Below, in pieces: positions 45,499 to 53,839 of a stretch of 64,000 bases of DNA. Both the position numbers and the translations under genes were made by a program. The DNA is taken from the NCBI GenBank assembly GCA_021730635.1, contig JAJNNC010000017.1, positions 1 through 64,000 on the forward strand, written 5' to 3'. The notes beneath the pieces are model-generated. The model saw only the letters and a program-made list of their open reading frames with translations, did not search any database and had not been told where the DNA came from. Origin of the DNA: Catalimonadaceae bacterium JC749 (GTDB lineage: Bacteria; Bacteroidota; Bacteroidia; Cytophagales; Cyclobacteriaceae). Every line of letters begins with the position of its first letter. Position 1 is the first letter of the stretch.

Positions 45499-45610
45499 AG
45501 GAAGGATTATCTTTGTGGCTGTGCTGTTGATCTGCGGTCTATCCGTCTTTAACTACCGTATGAACGCTGCCAAAAAACTACCCCTTAAGACTAGCATAGT
45601 TTGTCATTGA
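45440..45610 (+). CDS. Possible small membrane protein overlapping the glycosyltransferase
   Basis: A 56-codon ATG-started frame in another phase, beginning 59 bases before the glycosyltransferase stop. It encodes a basic N-terminus (MLYRKRRWLF), a short hydrophobic segment, a second segment GRIIFVAVLLICGLSVF and a basic tail. The positive-inside pattern fits a small membrane protein that would be translationally coupled. It is equally possible that it is random. Confidence 0.3.
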   Translation: MLYRKRRWLFVLLPVPYYSKGRIIFVAVLLICGLSVFNYRMNAAKKLPLKTSIVCH

Positions 45611-45775
45611 ACACTTGGTATCATCCGGAAAGTATGAGTACCCGATAAACGGGCAAAATTTATCTTGATACCAGCCTTCACAGTGTGAAACTCTATTATA
45701 TTCCTATTCGTTTAGTAAGAAATTTGAGAAAATAATAATTTCGCTGCTAAACTTTTACCCTTGACGTTTCACTCT

Positions 45776-46936
45776 ATGCCAGCCAAGACTGTTGCCGTTC
45801 CCGCATCCCGCAGAGCCAATCGAATAGCGGTCGCTGCTTTTTTCTTTATCCAGGGTTTTGTTTTCGCTTCCTGGGCCAGCAGAATCCCTGATATACAGCA
45901 AAGATTGCAGCTCAACGAGGCAGCCTTGGGAAGTGTTCTGTTTGCCTTACCCCTTGGCTTGATGGTTAGTCTGCCCTTGTCAGGCTGGCTGGTCGCTCGT
46001 TTTGGAAGCCGGAAGATGGTAGCCCTGGCGGCTCCGCTATATCTGTTCGTCCTTCCTCTGATCGGGTTGGTACAACAGACCTGGCAACTGGTGGCTATTT
46101 TGTTTCTCTTTGGCATGAGTGGCAATCTGGTGAACCTGGCCAACAACACGCAGGCGGTAGGCGTGGAGGCATTGTACCGTCGTTCTATTATGTCTTCCCT
46201 GCATGGGTTGTGGAGTTTGGCCGGGTTCTCGGCTGCTGCCTTAGGGACTTACTTTATCTCTTTAACGATCACTCCCTTCTGGCATTTCTGTGTGAGTGGG
46301 GCCATTGGTATTTTGCTTTTACTGGTATTTTACTCCTATGCGTTGCCGAAAGATGTACAGCATGAGGACCAGCCTTTGTTTGCCTGGCCTGATGGCAACC
46401 TGCTTTTGCTCGGCCTCATCGGCTTTTGTAGTATGATGTGTGAAGGCACCATGTTCGACTGGAGTGGCATCTATTTCAGCAAGGCTGTTCAGGCCCCCAG
46501 AGAACTGACAACACTGGGTTATGTGGCCTTTATGGGTACGATGGCAGGAGGCCGGTTTGCCGGCGACTGGCTGGTGTCCCGTCTGGGTACTAAGCGGCTT
46601 ATACAACTGAATGGCTTGCTGATTGCTACCGGTCTGCTGATTTCGGTAGCTTTTCCTTATGTCATTACAGCTACTTTGGGTTTTCTGTTAGTAGGTATGG
46701 GGGTATCTACTATCGTTCCGCTGGTGTATAGCACGGCCGGCAAATCCAAAACCATGTCGGCGGGCGTGGCATTGGCAGCCGTATCTTCTACCAGCTTTTT
46801 AGGATTCCTGCTGGGGCCTCCTCTCATCGGTTATATTGCTGAAATTTCCAATTTGCGGTGGTCGTTTGGCCTGGTAGCCATTTTGGGTATCATCACCACA
46901 GTGTTGATTACACGTGTGAAGGTGCCTAAAGAGTAA
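45776..46936 (+). CDS. MFS transporter (YbjJ/FucP-like)
   Basis: A 386-residue twelve-helix MFS carrier. The N-terminal ASRRANRIAVAAFFFIQGFVF and FASWASRIPDIQQRL stretch is typical of YbjJ-like proteins, and the loop WLVARFGSRKMV is the MFS signature between helices 2 and 3. The second half begins near residue 205. The substrate is unknown (sugars or small organics in relatives). The start is the ATG at 45776; a TTG lies 15 bases upstream. Confidence 0.85.
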   Translation: MPAKTVAVPASRRANRIAVAAFFFIQGFVFASWASRIPDIQQRLQLNEAALGSVLFALPLGLMVSLPLSGWLVARFGSRKMVALAAPLYLFVLPLIGLVQQTWQLVAILFLFGMSGNLVNLANNTQAVGVEALYRRSIMSSLHGLWSLAGFSAAALGTYFISLTITPFWHFCVSGAIGILLLLVFYSYALPKDVQHEDQPLFAWPDGNLLLLGLIGFCSMMCEGTMFDWSGIYFSKAVQAPRELTTLGYVAFMGTMAGGRFAGDWLVSRLGTKRLIQLNGLLIATGLLISVAFPYVITATLGFLLVGMGVSTIVPLVYSTAGKSKTMSAGVALAAVSSTSFLGFLLGPPLIGYIAEISNLRWSFGLVAILGIITTVLITRVKVPKE

Positions 46937-47143
46937 CAGGTCTTTCGCGGTCTGGAAAACGCGGAGAACCACGAAATTTTTGTCATTTCACTTTTAGGTT
47001 TGAGGTGTGCCTTCTATATTCGTAAAAGGTTTCCTTTCCATTGTTTGTCTCTCATTATTTTCAACTATAACGCTTTTTTATCCTCTGAGGCGTGGTTGTC
47101 GTTATTCATTTTCGTGTGTTTTCCAAGATAAATTTTTACGATT

Positions 47144-47440
47144 ATGTTACTGATCAGAGACGTTTTCCGATGCAAGCCAGGCAAGGCCCGGCAGCTCGCA
47201 GAAATGTTCAAAAAAACCATTCCGTCCATGGAAAAAGAGGATGGTTTTCGTCATTCCCGTGTCATGGTAGATTATGCTGCCTCTTACTGGACAGTAGTAT
47301 TGGAAGCTGAAATAGAAGATATCAGCCAGTTTGATCAGCATATGAATACCTATGGTGCGCGACCTGAAGTGAAAAAGGCATTGGAGGGTTATCACGACCT
47401 GGTAGAAGGAGGCTACCGGGAGATTTACAGAATTATCTGA
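47144..47440 (+). CDS. ABM-like dimeric alpha/beta-barrel protein
   Basis: A 98-residue ferredoxin-like-fold protein similar to antibiotic-biosynthesis monooxygenases and NIPSNAP/EthD-type proteins. It starts MLLIRDVFRCKPGKARQLAEMFKK and ends in an alternating strand. A SYWTVVLEAEIEDISQFDQHM segment matches the second strand and helix. Such proteins dimerise and may bind a small aromatic or heme ligand. No clear active-site residue is evident. It stands alone. Confidence 0.78.
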   Translation: MLLIRDVFRCKPGKARQLAEMFKKTIPSMEKEDGFRHSRVMVDYAASYWTVVLEAEIEDISQFDQHMNTYGARPEVKKALEGYHDLVEGGYREIYRII

Positions 47441-47812
47441 GCTTCAGTTAAATTATCTGCTGGCGACAGCATCTTTCTCTTTTACGCCATACCCTGTCTT
47501 TGTCATGGACAAGCTCTTGTGAAAATGAAAAGGCTGACAGTCTTTATACAGCTTTTCGCCAGAGGGAGTAGCTTATCTTTTCCTTTAAAATAATTAAGCT
47601 TTCTGTAGTAGTAGATCAACGGAGTTATATGGATCTTAATGTCTCCTGATAAGGTTATCAGTTGCCATTCTTTCGTATGATTTTTTCTTTCAGCTGAGCG
47701 GGTAGCGATTGTCCTCTCCACCGCCTAGCTTTTTCAAAATCACTGGCAAACCTTTCCCGGATCAGACAGTTAGTAACATTGACTTTTTGATTTGTAATGA
47801 CGGACAATAATA
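47441..47812. other. Intergenic stretch before the GH13 gene
   Basis: A 372-bp spacer. It contains an imperfect hairpin AAAAGGCTG...CAGCTTTT (about 47527-47556) that could end the upstream transcript. A 72-codon minus-strand frame covers it but shows no coding character. I see nothing else. Confidence 0.35.
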
Positions 47813-49414
47813 ATGGAACAACCAGAAGTGTACCACTGGTGGCAGCGTGGCATTATCTACCAGATATATCCACGCTCATTCATGGATAGCAATGGGGATG
47901 GTGTAGGCGATCTTCCGGGCATCACTGCTAAACTGGATTACCTCCGCTGGCTGGGGGTAGATGCCCTCTGGCTGTCACCCATTTTTCCCTCACCCATGGC
48001 TGATTTCGGCTATGACATTAGCGATTACACCGATATAGACCCTATGTTTGGCAGCATGGCAAACTTCGAGGCACTGGTAGAGGCTGCCCATGCCCGCCAG
48101 CTGAAAGTTATTCTTGACTTTGTGCCTAACCATACGTCCGATCAACATCCCTGGTTTCTGGCATCCCGTTCTTCTCGTCATCATCCGCAAAGAGATTGGT
48201 ACCTCTGGCAGGATCCTGCTGCCAATGGAGGACCTCCCAACAACTGGCGGAGTGTCTTTGGCGGTTCAGCCTGGGAGTGGGATGAGGCATCAGGCCAATA
48301 CTATTACCATGCTTATCTGAAGGAACAGCCCGACCTGAACTGGCGAAACCCCGAGGTACAGGAAGCGATGCTCGAGGTGCTGCGCTTCTGGCTGGACCGC
48401 GGGGTAGATGGTTTTCGTATCGATGCCCTCCGCCAGATTATTAAAGATGATCAACTGCGGCATAATCCTCCCAATCCGGACTATCAGCCTTACCAGGACC
48501 CCTACCACCAGGAATTTCCTACATATACTACCGACCGGCCTGAAGTCATGGATATGATAGCCCGCATGCGGCATTTGTCGGAACAGTACGAGGAGAGACT
48601 GCTGATCGGGGAGCTGTACCTGCCCATTGAAAGGTTAGTCACCTACTATGGGATAGAAGGAAAAGGGGTACACTTGCCTTTTAATTTTCACTTGATTTTA
48701 ACGCCCTGGGAAGCCCGCAAAATTGCTGCACTGATTGACTCCTACGAAACAGCTTTACCACCCGATGGTTGGCCCAACTGGGTGCTTGGCAATCATGACC
48801 AGCCACGCCTGGTGAGCCGTGTGGGAGAGAGGCAGGCTCGTGTGGCGGCCATGTTGCTGTTGACACTGCGTGGTACTCCTACCTTATACAACGGCGACGA
48901 GATTGGCATGCACAACGTCGAAATCCCTCCGGACAAGATCCATGATCCCTTTGAAAAGAATGTACCGGGCAAAGGGTTGGGCCGTGATCCTGAGCGTACG
49001 CCGATGCAGTGGAACCAGAGCCAGCATGCCGGATTTACCAACGGACATCCCTGGTTGCCTCTGGCCAATGATTACCTTACTGTCAATGTAGCCATTGAGC
49101 AGGACGACCCTGTTTCCATGCTTTCTCTCTATCGCCGTTTGATTGACCTGCGGAGGACAGCAATGGCACTGATGGTAGGCAGTTACCAGGCGGTAGAGGC
49201 CGAAGGCAATCTGCTGGTCTATCGGCGTAGCTACCAGGATCAGCAGTTTCTTATCGCGCTGAATCTGGGAAGCGAACCCCAGCCTTTCCTGGTAGAAACA
49301 CCAGGAAGGGGCAAGGTCATGTTATCCACCCATCTCGACCGTGATGGGGAAGTTGTGGAAGAGTCCTTCGAGTTGCGGGGCGACGAAGGCGTTATTATCC
49401 GGCTGCAAGTGTAA
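47813..49414 (+). CDS. GH13 alpha-glucosidase / oligo-1,6-glucosidase-like enzyme
   Basis: A 533-residue glycoside hydrolase of family 13. Calcium-loop DSNGDGVGD is at 25-33, region I DFVPNHTS at 102-109, region II GFRIDA with nucleophile Asp204, region III IGELYL with acid/base Glu267, and region IV GNHDQPR with Asp329. It retains alpha-glucosidic bonds, acting on maltose-, isomaltose- or sucrose-like oligosaccharides. There is no signal peptide, so it is cytoplasmic. No transporter or regulator adjoins it; the next gene is convergent. Confidence 0.92.
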   Translation: MEQPEVYHWWQRGIIYQIYPRSFMDSNGDGVGDLPGITAKLDYLRWLGVDALWLSPIFPSPMADFGYDISDYTDIDPMFGSMANFEALVEAAHARQLKVILDFVPNHTSDQHPWFLASRSSRHHPQRDWYLWQDPAANGGPPNNWRSVFGGSAWEWDEASGQYYYHAYLKEQPDLNWRNPEVQEAMLEVLRFWLDRGVDGFRIDALRQIIKDDQLRHNPPNPDYQPYQDPYHQEFPTYTTDRPEVMDMIARMRHLSEQYEERLLIGELYLPIERLVTYYGIEGKGVHLPFNFHLILTPWEARKIAALIDSYETALPPDGWPNWVLGNHDQPRLVSRVGERQARVAAMLLLTLRGTPTLYNGDEIGMHNVEIPPDKIHDPFEKNVPGKGLGRDPERTPMQWNQSQHAGFTNGHPWLPLANDYLTVNVAIEQDDPVSMLSLYRRLIDLRRTAMALMVGSYQAVEAEGNLLVYRRSYQDQQFLIALNLGSEPQPFLVETPGRGKVMLSTHLDRDGEVVEESFELRGDEGVIIRLQV

Positions 49415-49432
49415 TCAAGAGGCATCGAGCAT

Positions 49433-50302
49433 TTATAAACTGTTTAAGTATAAGTGTAAAGCTTTCAATTCCAGATCGGTCATGGCCGCTCCCATCTGCC
49501 AGGGCATTCGTAATTGTTTCCCTTCCGGTGTTTTGCCGGTACGCAGCGTAGTGATGAACTGCTCATCGGTCCACCGGCCCGGTTTGCCTGTGGAGGATAT
49601 ATTGGCTACCGGCGGAGCGCCGGAAGAAAGAGGGGCACCCCCTTTCATATTTTCTCCGTGACAACTCTGACACATCACCGCCAAATACTTGCCATACTCA
49701 ACCGAAAGCGAAGGGGAAATTTCTTCCGCAAATGCCTGATCATGGTCAACCCTTTCTGCTGCGAGAAATTTTATTTTACCCAGATCAGTGAGCACTCTGG
49801 CTAAAGGTCCCACTTTGCTGACAGGCAACTCATGGTCTATGGCGGGTAGCTGAGCGCAATAGGCAATGATAGCCGCTATGTCTTTCGCGGTTAGCTTGGC
49901 GAATCCATACGAAGGCATCACCAGCAGGGAGTTCTTCTTTTTATTGATGCCATGTTTCAGTGCCAATACCCAATCCTCAGCACTGAAGTCCTTCGGCAAT
50001 CCTCCTTTTCCTTTGGTGATATTTTTGGCAACAATGACACCGAGTGTCATGGGTTTGTCAATCAGTATCCGGCCTCCCAGATCTTCTCCATGACAACTCC
50101 GGCAACCTTTGGCGGTAACCAACCTGGCACCCAGCGCTAAGGTAGCAGCATCGGTAGGAACATGAATTTTTTCAGGTACCACCTTGTATACTTTGCGTAT
50201 TCTTTTTTCGGTGCTGAAATACACTTTTCCATAAACAAGGACACCTATCAATAGAATTCCACTGAGTATCACGCCAGCGATTTTGATGATCTTTCTAAAC
50301 AT
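49433..50302 (-). CDS. Membrane-anchored dihaem cytochrome c
   Basis: A 289-residue protein with an N-terminal anchor helix (residues 5-25) and two cytochrome c domains, each with a CxxCH: GCRSCHGE (Cys67, Cys70, His71) and MCQSCHGE (Cys211, Cys214, His215). Distal methionines occur in VMPSYG and RMPWQMG. It carries electrons in the periplasm, perhaps from a sugar or alcohol dehydrogenase to an oxidase. It is the last gene of a four-gene unit behind regulon promoter A. Confidence 0.88.
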   Translation of the reverse strand: MFRKIIKIAGVILSGILLIGVLVYGKVYFSTEKRIRKVYKVVPEKIHVPTDAATLALGARLVTAKGCRSCHGEDLGGRILIDKPMTLGVIVAKNITKGKGGLPKDFSAEDWVLALKHGINKKKNSLLVMPSYGFAKLTAKDIAAIIAYCAQLPAIDHELPVSKVGPLARVLTDLGKIKFLAAERVDHDQAFAEEISPSLSVEYGKYLAVMCQSCHGENMKGGAPLSSGAPPVANISSTGKPGRWTDEQFITTLRTGKTPEGKQLRMPWQMGAAMTDLELKALHLYLNSL

Positions 50303-50353
50303 AGTAGTAATGTTTTTAAGCTACCCAATCATAGCACAGGCATTGCTGCTGTT

Positions 50354-51151
50354 TCAAGACCAGGGTGTCTGGGGTTGCTTCTGAAGGATGCCATCCACAT
50401 ACAGGTCAACCTTTTCATTGAAGAAACACAGTAAGTTTTTGATTTTATAGCATTCAGGAATAGGCTCCACGTAGCTCCAAACAATATTTTTAGCAACGTA
50501 ATCGCCTGTCTTTACCGACCAGTATTTCGCTACTCCTTTATAAGGACATTGGGTTTTTAACTGCGTTGGCTCCAGCAGATCCATGCGTACATCTTCCTGG
50601 GGAAGATAATAACGGGTAGGTAAATAGGTTTCGAAAAGCAGATGCGGTCGTCGTGTTTCTGCTACGGTTTCTCCTGCTATTTCTACCCGTATATGCCGGG
50701 AACTGGCCAGCACATCCACCCGGTGGTAGGGCGTTCGTGCATGCACAAATATTTCTTCCTCTTCCTCATACCAGGCTTCCATCGCATCCCATTTGAAAGT
50801 AATAAACCCTTGAAGGGCAGCCCGTTCAGGAGATGGGTTAAGGAGCATCCAGGCGGCGTCCTTAGCCATCTGCCGGCCTGCCTTTACCGTCCAGTAGGTA
50901 GCGATATCCGAAGATTGCTCGTTTGTGCTGGGTTCCAGCAGATCCATCCGTACATCTTCCTGAGGGAAGTAGTAGGTAGGCAACTGGCCAGGACCAAATT
51001 GTTGCAGGAATAAAACGCGTTTGCTGTCAGCGATGATCTCGCCGCCAAATTTTACCCGTACCCAGCGTGGGCTAGGTTCTACAAAGCTGGGAATTCTTCC
51101 ATAGAAGTTGCCTTCATTCCCTTGTGTTGTTGGATTCATTGCTTTATTCAT
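50354..51151 (-). CDS. Double DUF427 protein
   Basis: A 265-residue protein with two DUF427 domains (PF04248) at about residues 25-125 and 140-240. Each has the pattern VRVKFGGEIIADSKR / VRIEVAGETVAETRR followed by YYFPQEDVRMDLLEP or YYLPQEDVRMDLLEP and a KYWSVKTG or TYWTVKAG segment. A linker with WDAMEAWYEEEEEI joins them. The family is small and beta-rich and has no assigned biochemical function. Both copies are complete, so this is probably an internal duplication. An ATG four codons in (51139) is also possible. It is in the promoter A unit. Confidence 0.87.
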   Translation of the reverse strand: MNKAMNPTTQGNEGNFYGRIPSFVEPSPRWVRVKFGGEIIADSKRVLFLQQFGPGQLPTYYFPQEDVRMDLLEPSTNEQSSDIATYWTVKAGRQMAKDAAWMLLNPSPERAALQGFITFKWDAMEAWYEEEEEIFVHARTPYHRVDVLASSRHIRVEIAGETVAETRRPHLLFETYLPTRYYLPQEDVRMDLLEPTQLKTQCPYKGVAKYWSVKTGDYVAKNIVWSYVEPIPECYKIKNLLCFFNEKVDLYVDGILQKQPQTPWS

Positions 51152-51172
51152 TCTCTTTGTCTTTCGTTGATA

Positions 51173-51577
51173 TTATTCATTCGTTGATTCATAATCTAAA
51201 CGAATTACCACATAATAACCTGTGCCGGACATTACATTGGCGGCATGGAGGGTACCCGCAGGAATCCAGATACTATAATTCCCTTTAATGATAAAACTTT
51301 CATCGTCCAGAAAGATATCATAGGTCAGGTCGTCGCCTATGATGATATTCAACTCATCAAAGGGGTGAGTGTGGGGTTGTGTATAAGCTTTCGCCGGACC
51401 ATCCTTCCCGACAAACTTATGGATGGCCAAATGATAGGGAAATCCTTCGGCAAAATACCTTTGGAGCCCTTCCACTGCTTGATGAAACGGCACTGAAGAC
51501 AAGGGGCTTTCCACGTTTTTATAAATGAGGTCGGCAGGTTGGCTTATCTGGGACGATTCTTTTAAAGAAATTTTCAT
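51173..51577 (-). CDS. Cupin-domain protein
   Basis: A 134-residue protein with a single cupin barrel. The first motif is TQPHTHPFDELNIIIGDDLTYD (split near residues 70-91), with two histidines and a Glu for metal binding. The second motif, near SIWIPAGTLHAANVM, has a further histidine. It is probably metal-dependent, but the substrate is unknown. It is in the promoter A unit, between the SDR and DUF427 genes. Confidence 0.82.
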   Translation of the reverse strand: MKISLKESSQISQPADLIYKNVESPLSSVPFHQAVEGLQRYFAEGFPYHLAIHKFVGKDGPAKAYTQPHTHPFDELNIIIGDDLTYDIFLDDESFIIKGNYSIWIPAGTLHAANVMSGTGYYVVIRLDYESTNE

Positions 51578-51619
51578 AGCGTGTTCATTTTGAGAATAGG
51601 CAGAGGGCAGGTCTTCTGT

Positions 51620-52249
51620 TCAATACATTACCCGGACAGCCCTGCGTAAAAAGGTGGTGTCTGTTAATTGCTTCAGCATAAAGTCGGCCACATCGGCACG
51701 AGACAGGGTAGGCAATATGGACTTTGGCTTGATCGTTTCTCCACTTCTGTATAAGCCTTTCCCGGCACGATTCGTTAATTTAGGAGGACGAACAATCGTC
51801 CAGGCCAATGGGCTGCCAAGGATCATTTGCTCTTTTTCCTCATGATCCGCGATTTCATTACGGACAATCCGTGAAATGATATGCTTAATGACGAAGCCAG
51901 CCTCTTCCCGCCCCTGATTGACAGCCAGAAATGATAAATAGATCAGGCGTTTTACGTGGGTCCGTTCCATAGCTTTGATTATGTTGCTGATCCCTTCAAT
52001 GACAACTGGATCTCTTTGTAATGGTTTGGAAACACCAAGGGCAGAGAGTACGGCATCTTGGTTTTTTATAGCATTTTCAACGACGGCATAATCTTTTACA
52101 TCGCCTTGAATGATGGTGAGTTTCTCATGGGTCACCTTGAGTTTCTCAGGATGGCGGACAAACGCTGTTACCGTATGTGATTCTGCTAACGCTTGTCTGA
52201 CTAATGCCTGCCCGGTGTTACCAGAGGCACCGAAAATAATAATGTTCAT
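51620..52249 (-). CDS. NAD(P)-binding SDR-like protein (NmrA/YwnB type)
   Basis: A 209-residue atypical SDR beginning MNIIIFGASGNTGQALVRQA, the NADP-binding loop. The LSALGVSKPLQRDP and YLSFLAVNQGREEAG stretches and the ending ISRADVADFMLKQL fit the NAD(P)H-binding (PF13460) group. Members are quinone-reductase-like or redox sensors. A longer frame reaches 52408, but that codon falls within the -7 box of promoter A, so the ATG at 52249 is correct. It is the first annotated gene of the promoter A unit. Confidence 0.85.
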   Translation of the reverse strand: MNIIIFGASGNTGQALVRQALAESHTVTAFVRHPEKLKVTHEKLTIIQGDVKDYAVVENAIKNQDAVLSALGVSKPLQRDPVVIEGISNIIKAMERTHVKRLIYLSFLAVNQGREEAGFVIKHIISRIVRNEIADHEEKEQMILGSPLAWTIVRPPKLTNRAGKGLYRSGETIKPKSILPTLSRADVADFMLKQLTDTTFLRRAVRVMY

Positions 52250-52269
52250 GTTTTTAGGTATTTTAGTCT

Positions 52270-52374
52270 TCAAACCCATACTGTCAGCTTTTCCTTTTCT
52301 ACCGTACCGCCCCCTGCGCCGAAGAAAGTCAGCAGGAAGAAAGTGGCGGTAATCCAATAAGCTGTTTGTTTCAT
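52270..52374 (-). CDS. Short hydrophobic leader ORF (34 residues)
   Basis: An ATG-started small frame lying about 26 bp after the predicted start of the promoter A transcript and ending 20 bp before the SDR start. It encodes MKQTAYWITATFFLLTFF, a DoxX-like N-terminal helix, then a glycine-rich and charged tail. It may be a remnant of a DoxX-family gene, a leader peptide or a small membrane protein. Confidence 0.4.
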   Translation of the reverse strand: MKQTAYWITATFFLLTFFGAGGGTVEKEKLTVWV

Positions 52375-52405
52375 ACATTGAAGAAATTTGGAATGATCTG
52401 ACAGA

Positions 52406-52456
52406 CAAAATTACCAGACTATTTTCCAGGGAGAAATAGTATTTTGCTACTATATT
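52406..52456 (-). promoter_or_regulatory. Regulon promoter A (operator plus -7 element)
   Basis: On the minus strand: inverted repeat with downstream arm TACTATTTC (plus-strand GAAATAGTA at 52433-52441) and upstream arm at 52448-52456, six-base centre, then exactly 19 bp to TAATTTTG (52413-52406), a perfect -7. The upstream arm has one mismatch. It drives the SDR, cupin, DUF427 and cytochrome c genes. Confidence 0.8.
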
Positions 52457-52489
52457 TTCTGCTAAGATTTTCTTCGCTGTAAATGAAAG

Positions 52490-53062
52490 TCAAACCTTCA
52501 TAGCCTTATTTTCCTGTTGGAAATCCAGGTAGTATTTCTCTAAGTCTTTATCCTTGCCCAGCCAGCAGGCTATACGGGCTAGCAGGCGCAGCAACCCTCC
52601 CAGTCTGCCTTTGAGGCCGGAGAGTTTCATATCTGCCATTGCTACTAATAGCGCGAGATAAAATATATTTTTGGGCGTGCCATCTGCCCTGACTTGATTG
52701 TCGCTGGCTAAACCGTAAGCTGCCTGCAATGTTTTTTCAAAACCAGTATGTCCCGGCTCTATGATCACATCCACTAGGGTAGTTTGCGACTGGGAATTAG
52801 TCCACCGGTGCAAAGTACCCCGGGGTACCGTGGCACTATCACCTTCTTTTAGTATCAATTGAAGGGTTCCTATGCTTACATCCAGGATGCCTGATCGTAC
52901 TACAAAAGTCTCTGTATACGTTTGGTGATAATGTGGCAGCACTTGTCCGCCGGGCGCCACTTCCATCCGGCAATAGGTCTGTCTGCCGCCACTTTCCTTT
53001 GCTGTTTGCAGAAAAGTGACAGCATCTTTCTGTACAGGATTGTAAATTCTGCGTGGGTTCAT
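52490..53062 (-). CDS. Cupin-domain protein
   Basis: A 190-residue protein with a cupin_2 barrel at about 25-105: CRMEVAPGGQVLPHYHQTY carries the His-x-His and Glu of motif 1, and ATVPRGTLHRWTN carries the motif 2 His. A C-terminal 80-residue helical tail (LALLVAMADMKLSGLKGRLGGLL) is unusual for a simple cupin. A longer frame begins at 53119, but its first 19 residues derive from the DUF2306 3' end; the ATG at 53062 is preferred. It is downstream of the DUF2306 gene, in the promoter B unit. Confidence 0.8.
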   Translation of the reverse strand: MNPRRIYNPVQKDAVTFLQTAKESGGRQTYCRMEVAPGGQVLPHYHQTYTETFVVRSGILDVSIGTLQLILKEGDSATVPRGTLHRWTNSQSQTTLVDVIIEPGHTGFEKTLQAAYGLASDNQVRADGTPKNIFYLALLVAMADMKLSGLKGRLGGLLRLLARIACWLGKDKDLEKYYLDFQQENKAMKV

Positions 53063-53075
53063 GATGTCTATTAAG

Positions 53076-53594
53076 TTATAAAGAATAATAGTGAAATGTT
53101 CTTGTTGACGGATTGGCAACTTCCGAAGGATACTCTAAAGCAGAGGAGCGAGCTACTATAACTTGGCATGCCTTTACGTGGCTGATGTAAAGTTTTTCTC
53201 TAGTTCCGGTCACTATCCAGGCCAGCCTCAGTCCGGTAATGCCTGTACTGACTATTAGATTATCGTAGGTGAAAGCCATATAGAGTCCTAACAGAGAACT
53301 GATGGCCACAACATTCAGGTAGATACGGCTCATCCAACGGTGTACCTGGAGATAACGTTGACGGAATCCTTGCCAGAACTGACCGGGCCCGATCATCAGG
53401 GCCATAAAACCGGTCTCAATGTGTGGCAGCAACAACCATTGGGATGTAGTGGCACTATCCGGATAGTGGATAAAATATCGCAATCCGTGAAGGCTGGTTG
53501 TGATGATGGAGTAGGCCAGTATAGCGATGAGTGTGAACCCTGCCATCCGGATCAGCAGAACTTTAGGTTCCATTTTCAAAGTATTCATTTTCAT
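53076..53594 (-). pseudogene. DUF2306 membrane protein, C-terminally truncated, probably frameshifted
   Basis: A 172-residue frame with the first three to four helices of a DUF2306 protein. PHIETGFMALMIGPGQFWQGFRQRY, HRWMSRIYLNVVAI and GLRLAWIVTG all fit. Usual members run to 200-230 residues and end with a HRxWMIRSY-type helix and further segments. After TG (near 53200) the frame loses homology (TREKLYISHVKACQ...). In the neighbouring frame the same DNA reads RKGMPSYSSSLLCFRVS, resembling the lost helix. A one-base change near 53190 would explain this. It follows the small secreted protein gene in the promoter B unit. Confidence 0.6.
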
Positions 53595-53644
53595 GTAGGT
53601 GTTTGTTTGAGGGTTTACCGTTGAGACAAGTTTCTTAGGCGCGA

Positions 53645-53839
53645 CTAGTGGGCGAGTATCATTTTCTGGGAAGACCTAGGAAGCCCATCTACCACCAAAG
53701 TATAGCCATAAGTGCCGAGAGGTAAACTGCCTGCGGCTACCTTCTCCTGTTCCTGCTGGCAACTGATCAAACCGCTGCATTTGAAAAAGCTCAGACCAAT
53801 TGACAGGGTGAGGAAAATGAAATATATAATAGGTTTCAT
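53645..53839 (-). CDS. Small exported protein with a tail-like motif
   Basis: A 64-residue protein with a signal peptide-like N-terminus (MKPIIYFIFLTLSIGLSFF) and Cys residues at the boundary. Its C-terminal 28 residues (SLPLGTYGYTLVVDG, then SSQKMIL) match the conserved end of many Bacteroidota exported proteins and tail-fibre-like S74 proteins (LPxGTYxYxLxVDGxxxxSKKM). The protein may be a fragment of such a protein or a genuine small surface peptide. It is the first gene behind promoter B. Confidence 0.55.
   Translation of the reverse strand: MKPIIYFIFLTLSIGLSFFKCSGLISCQQEQEKVAAGSLPLGTYGYTLVVDGLPRSSQKMILAH

Noticed and set aside
47503-47721. 72-codon minus-strand frame before the GH13 gene
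   Set aside because: It contains an inverted repeat at its end and has no domain; I tested the idea of a transposase remnant and saw none of the motifs.
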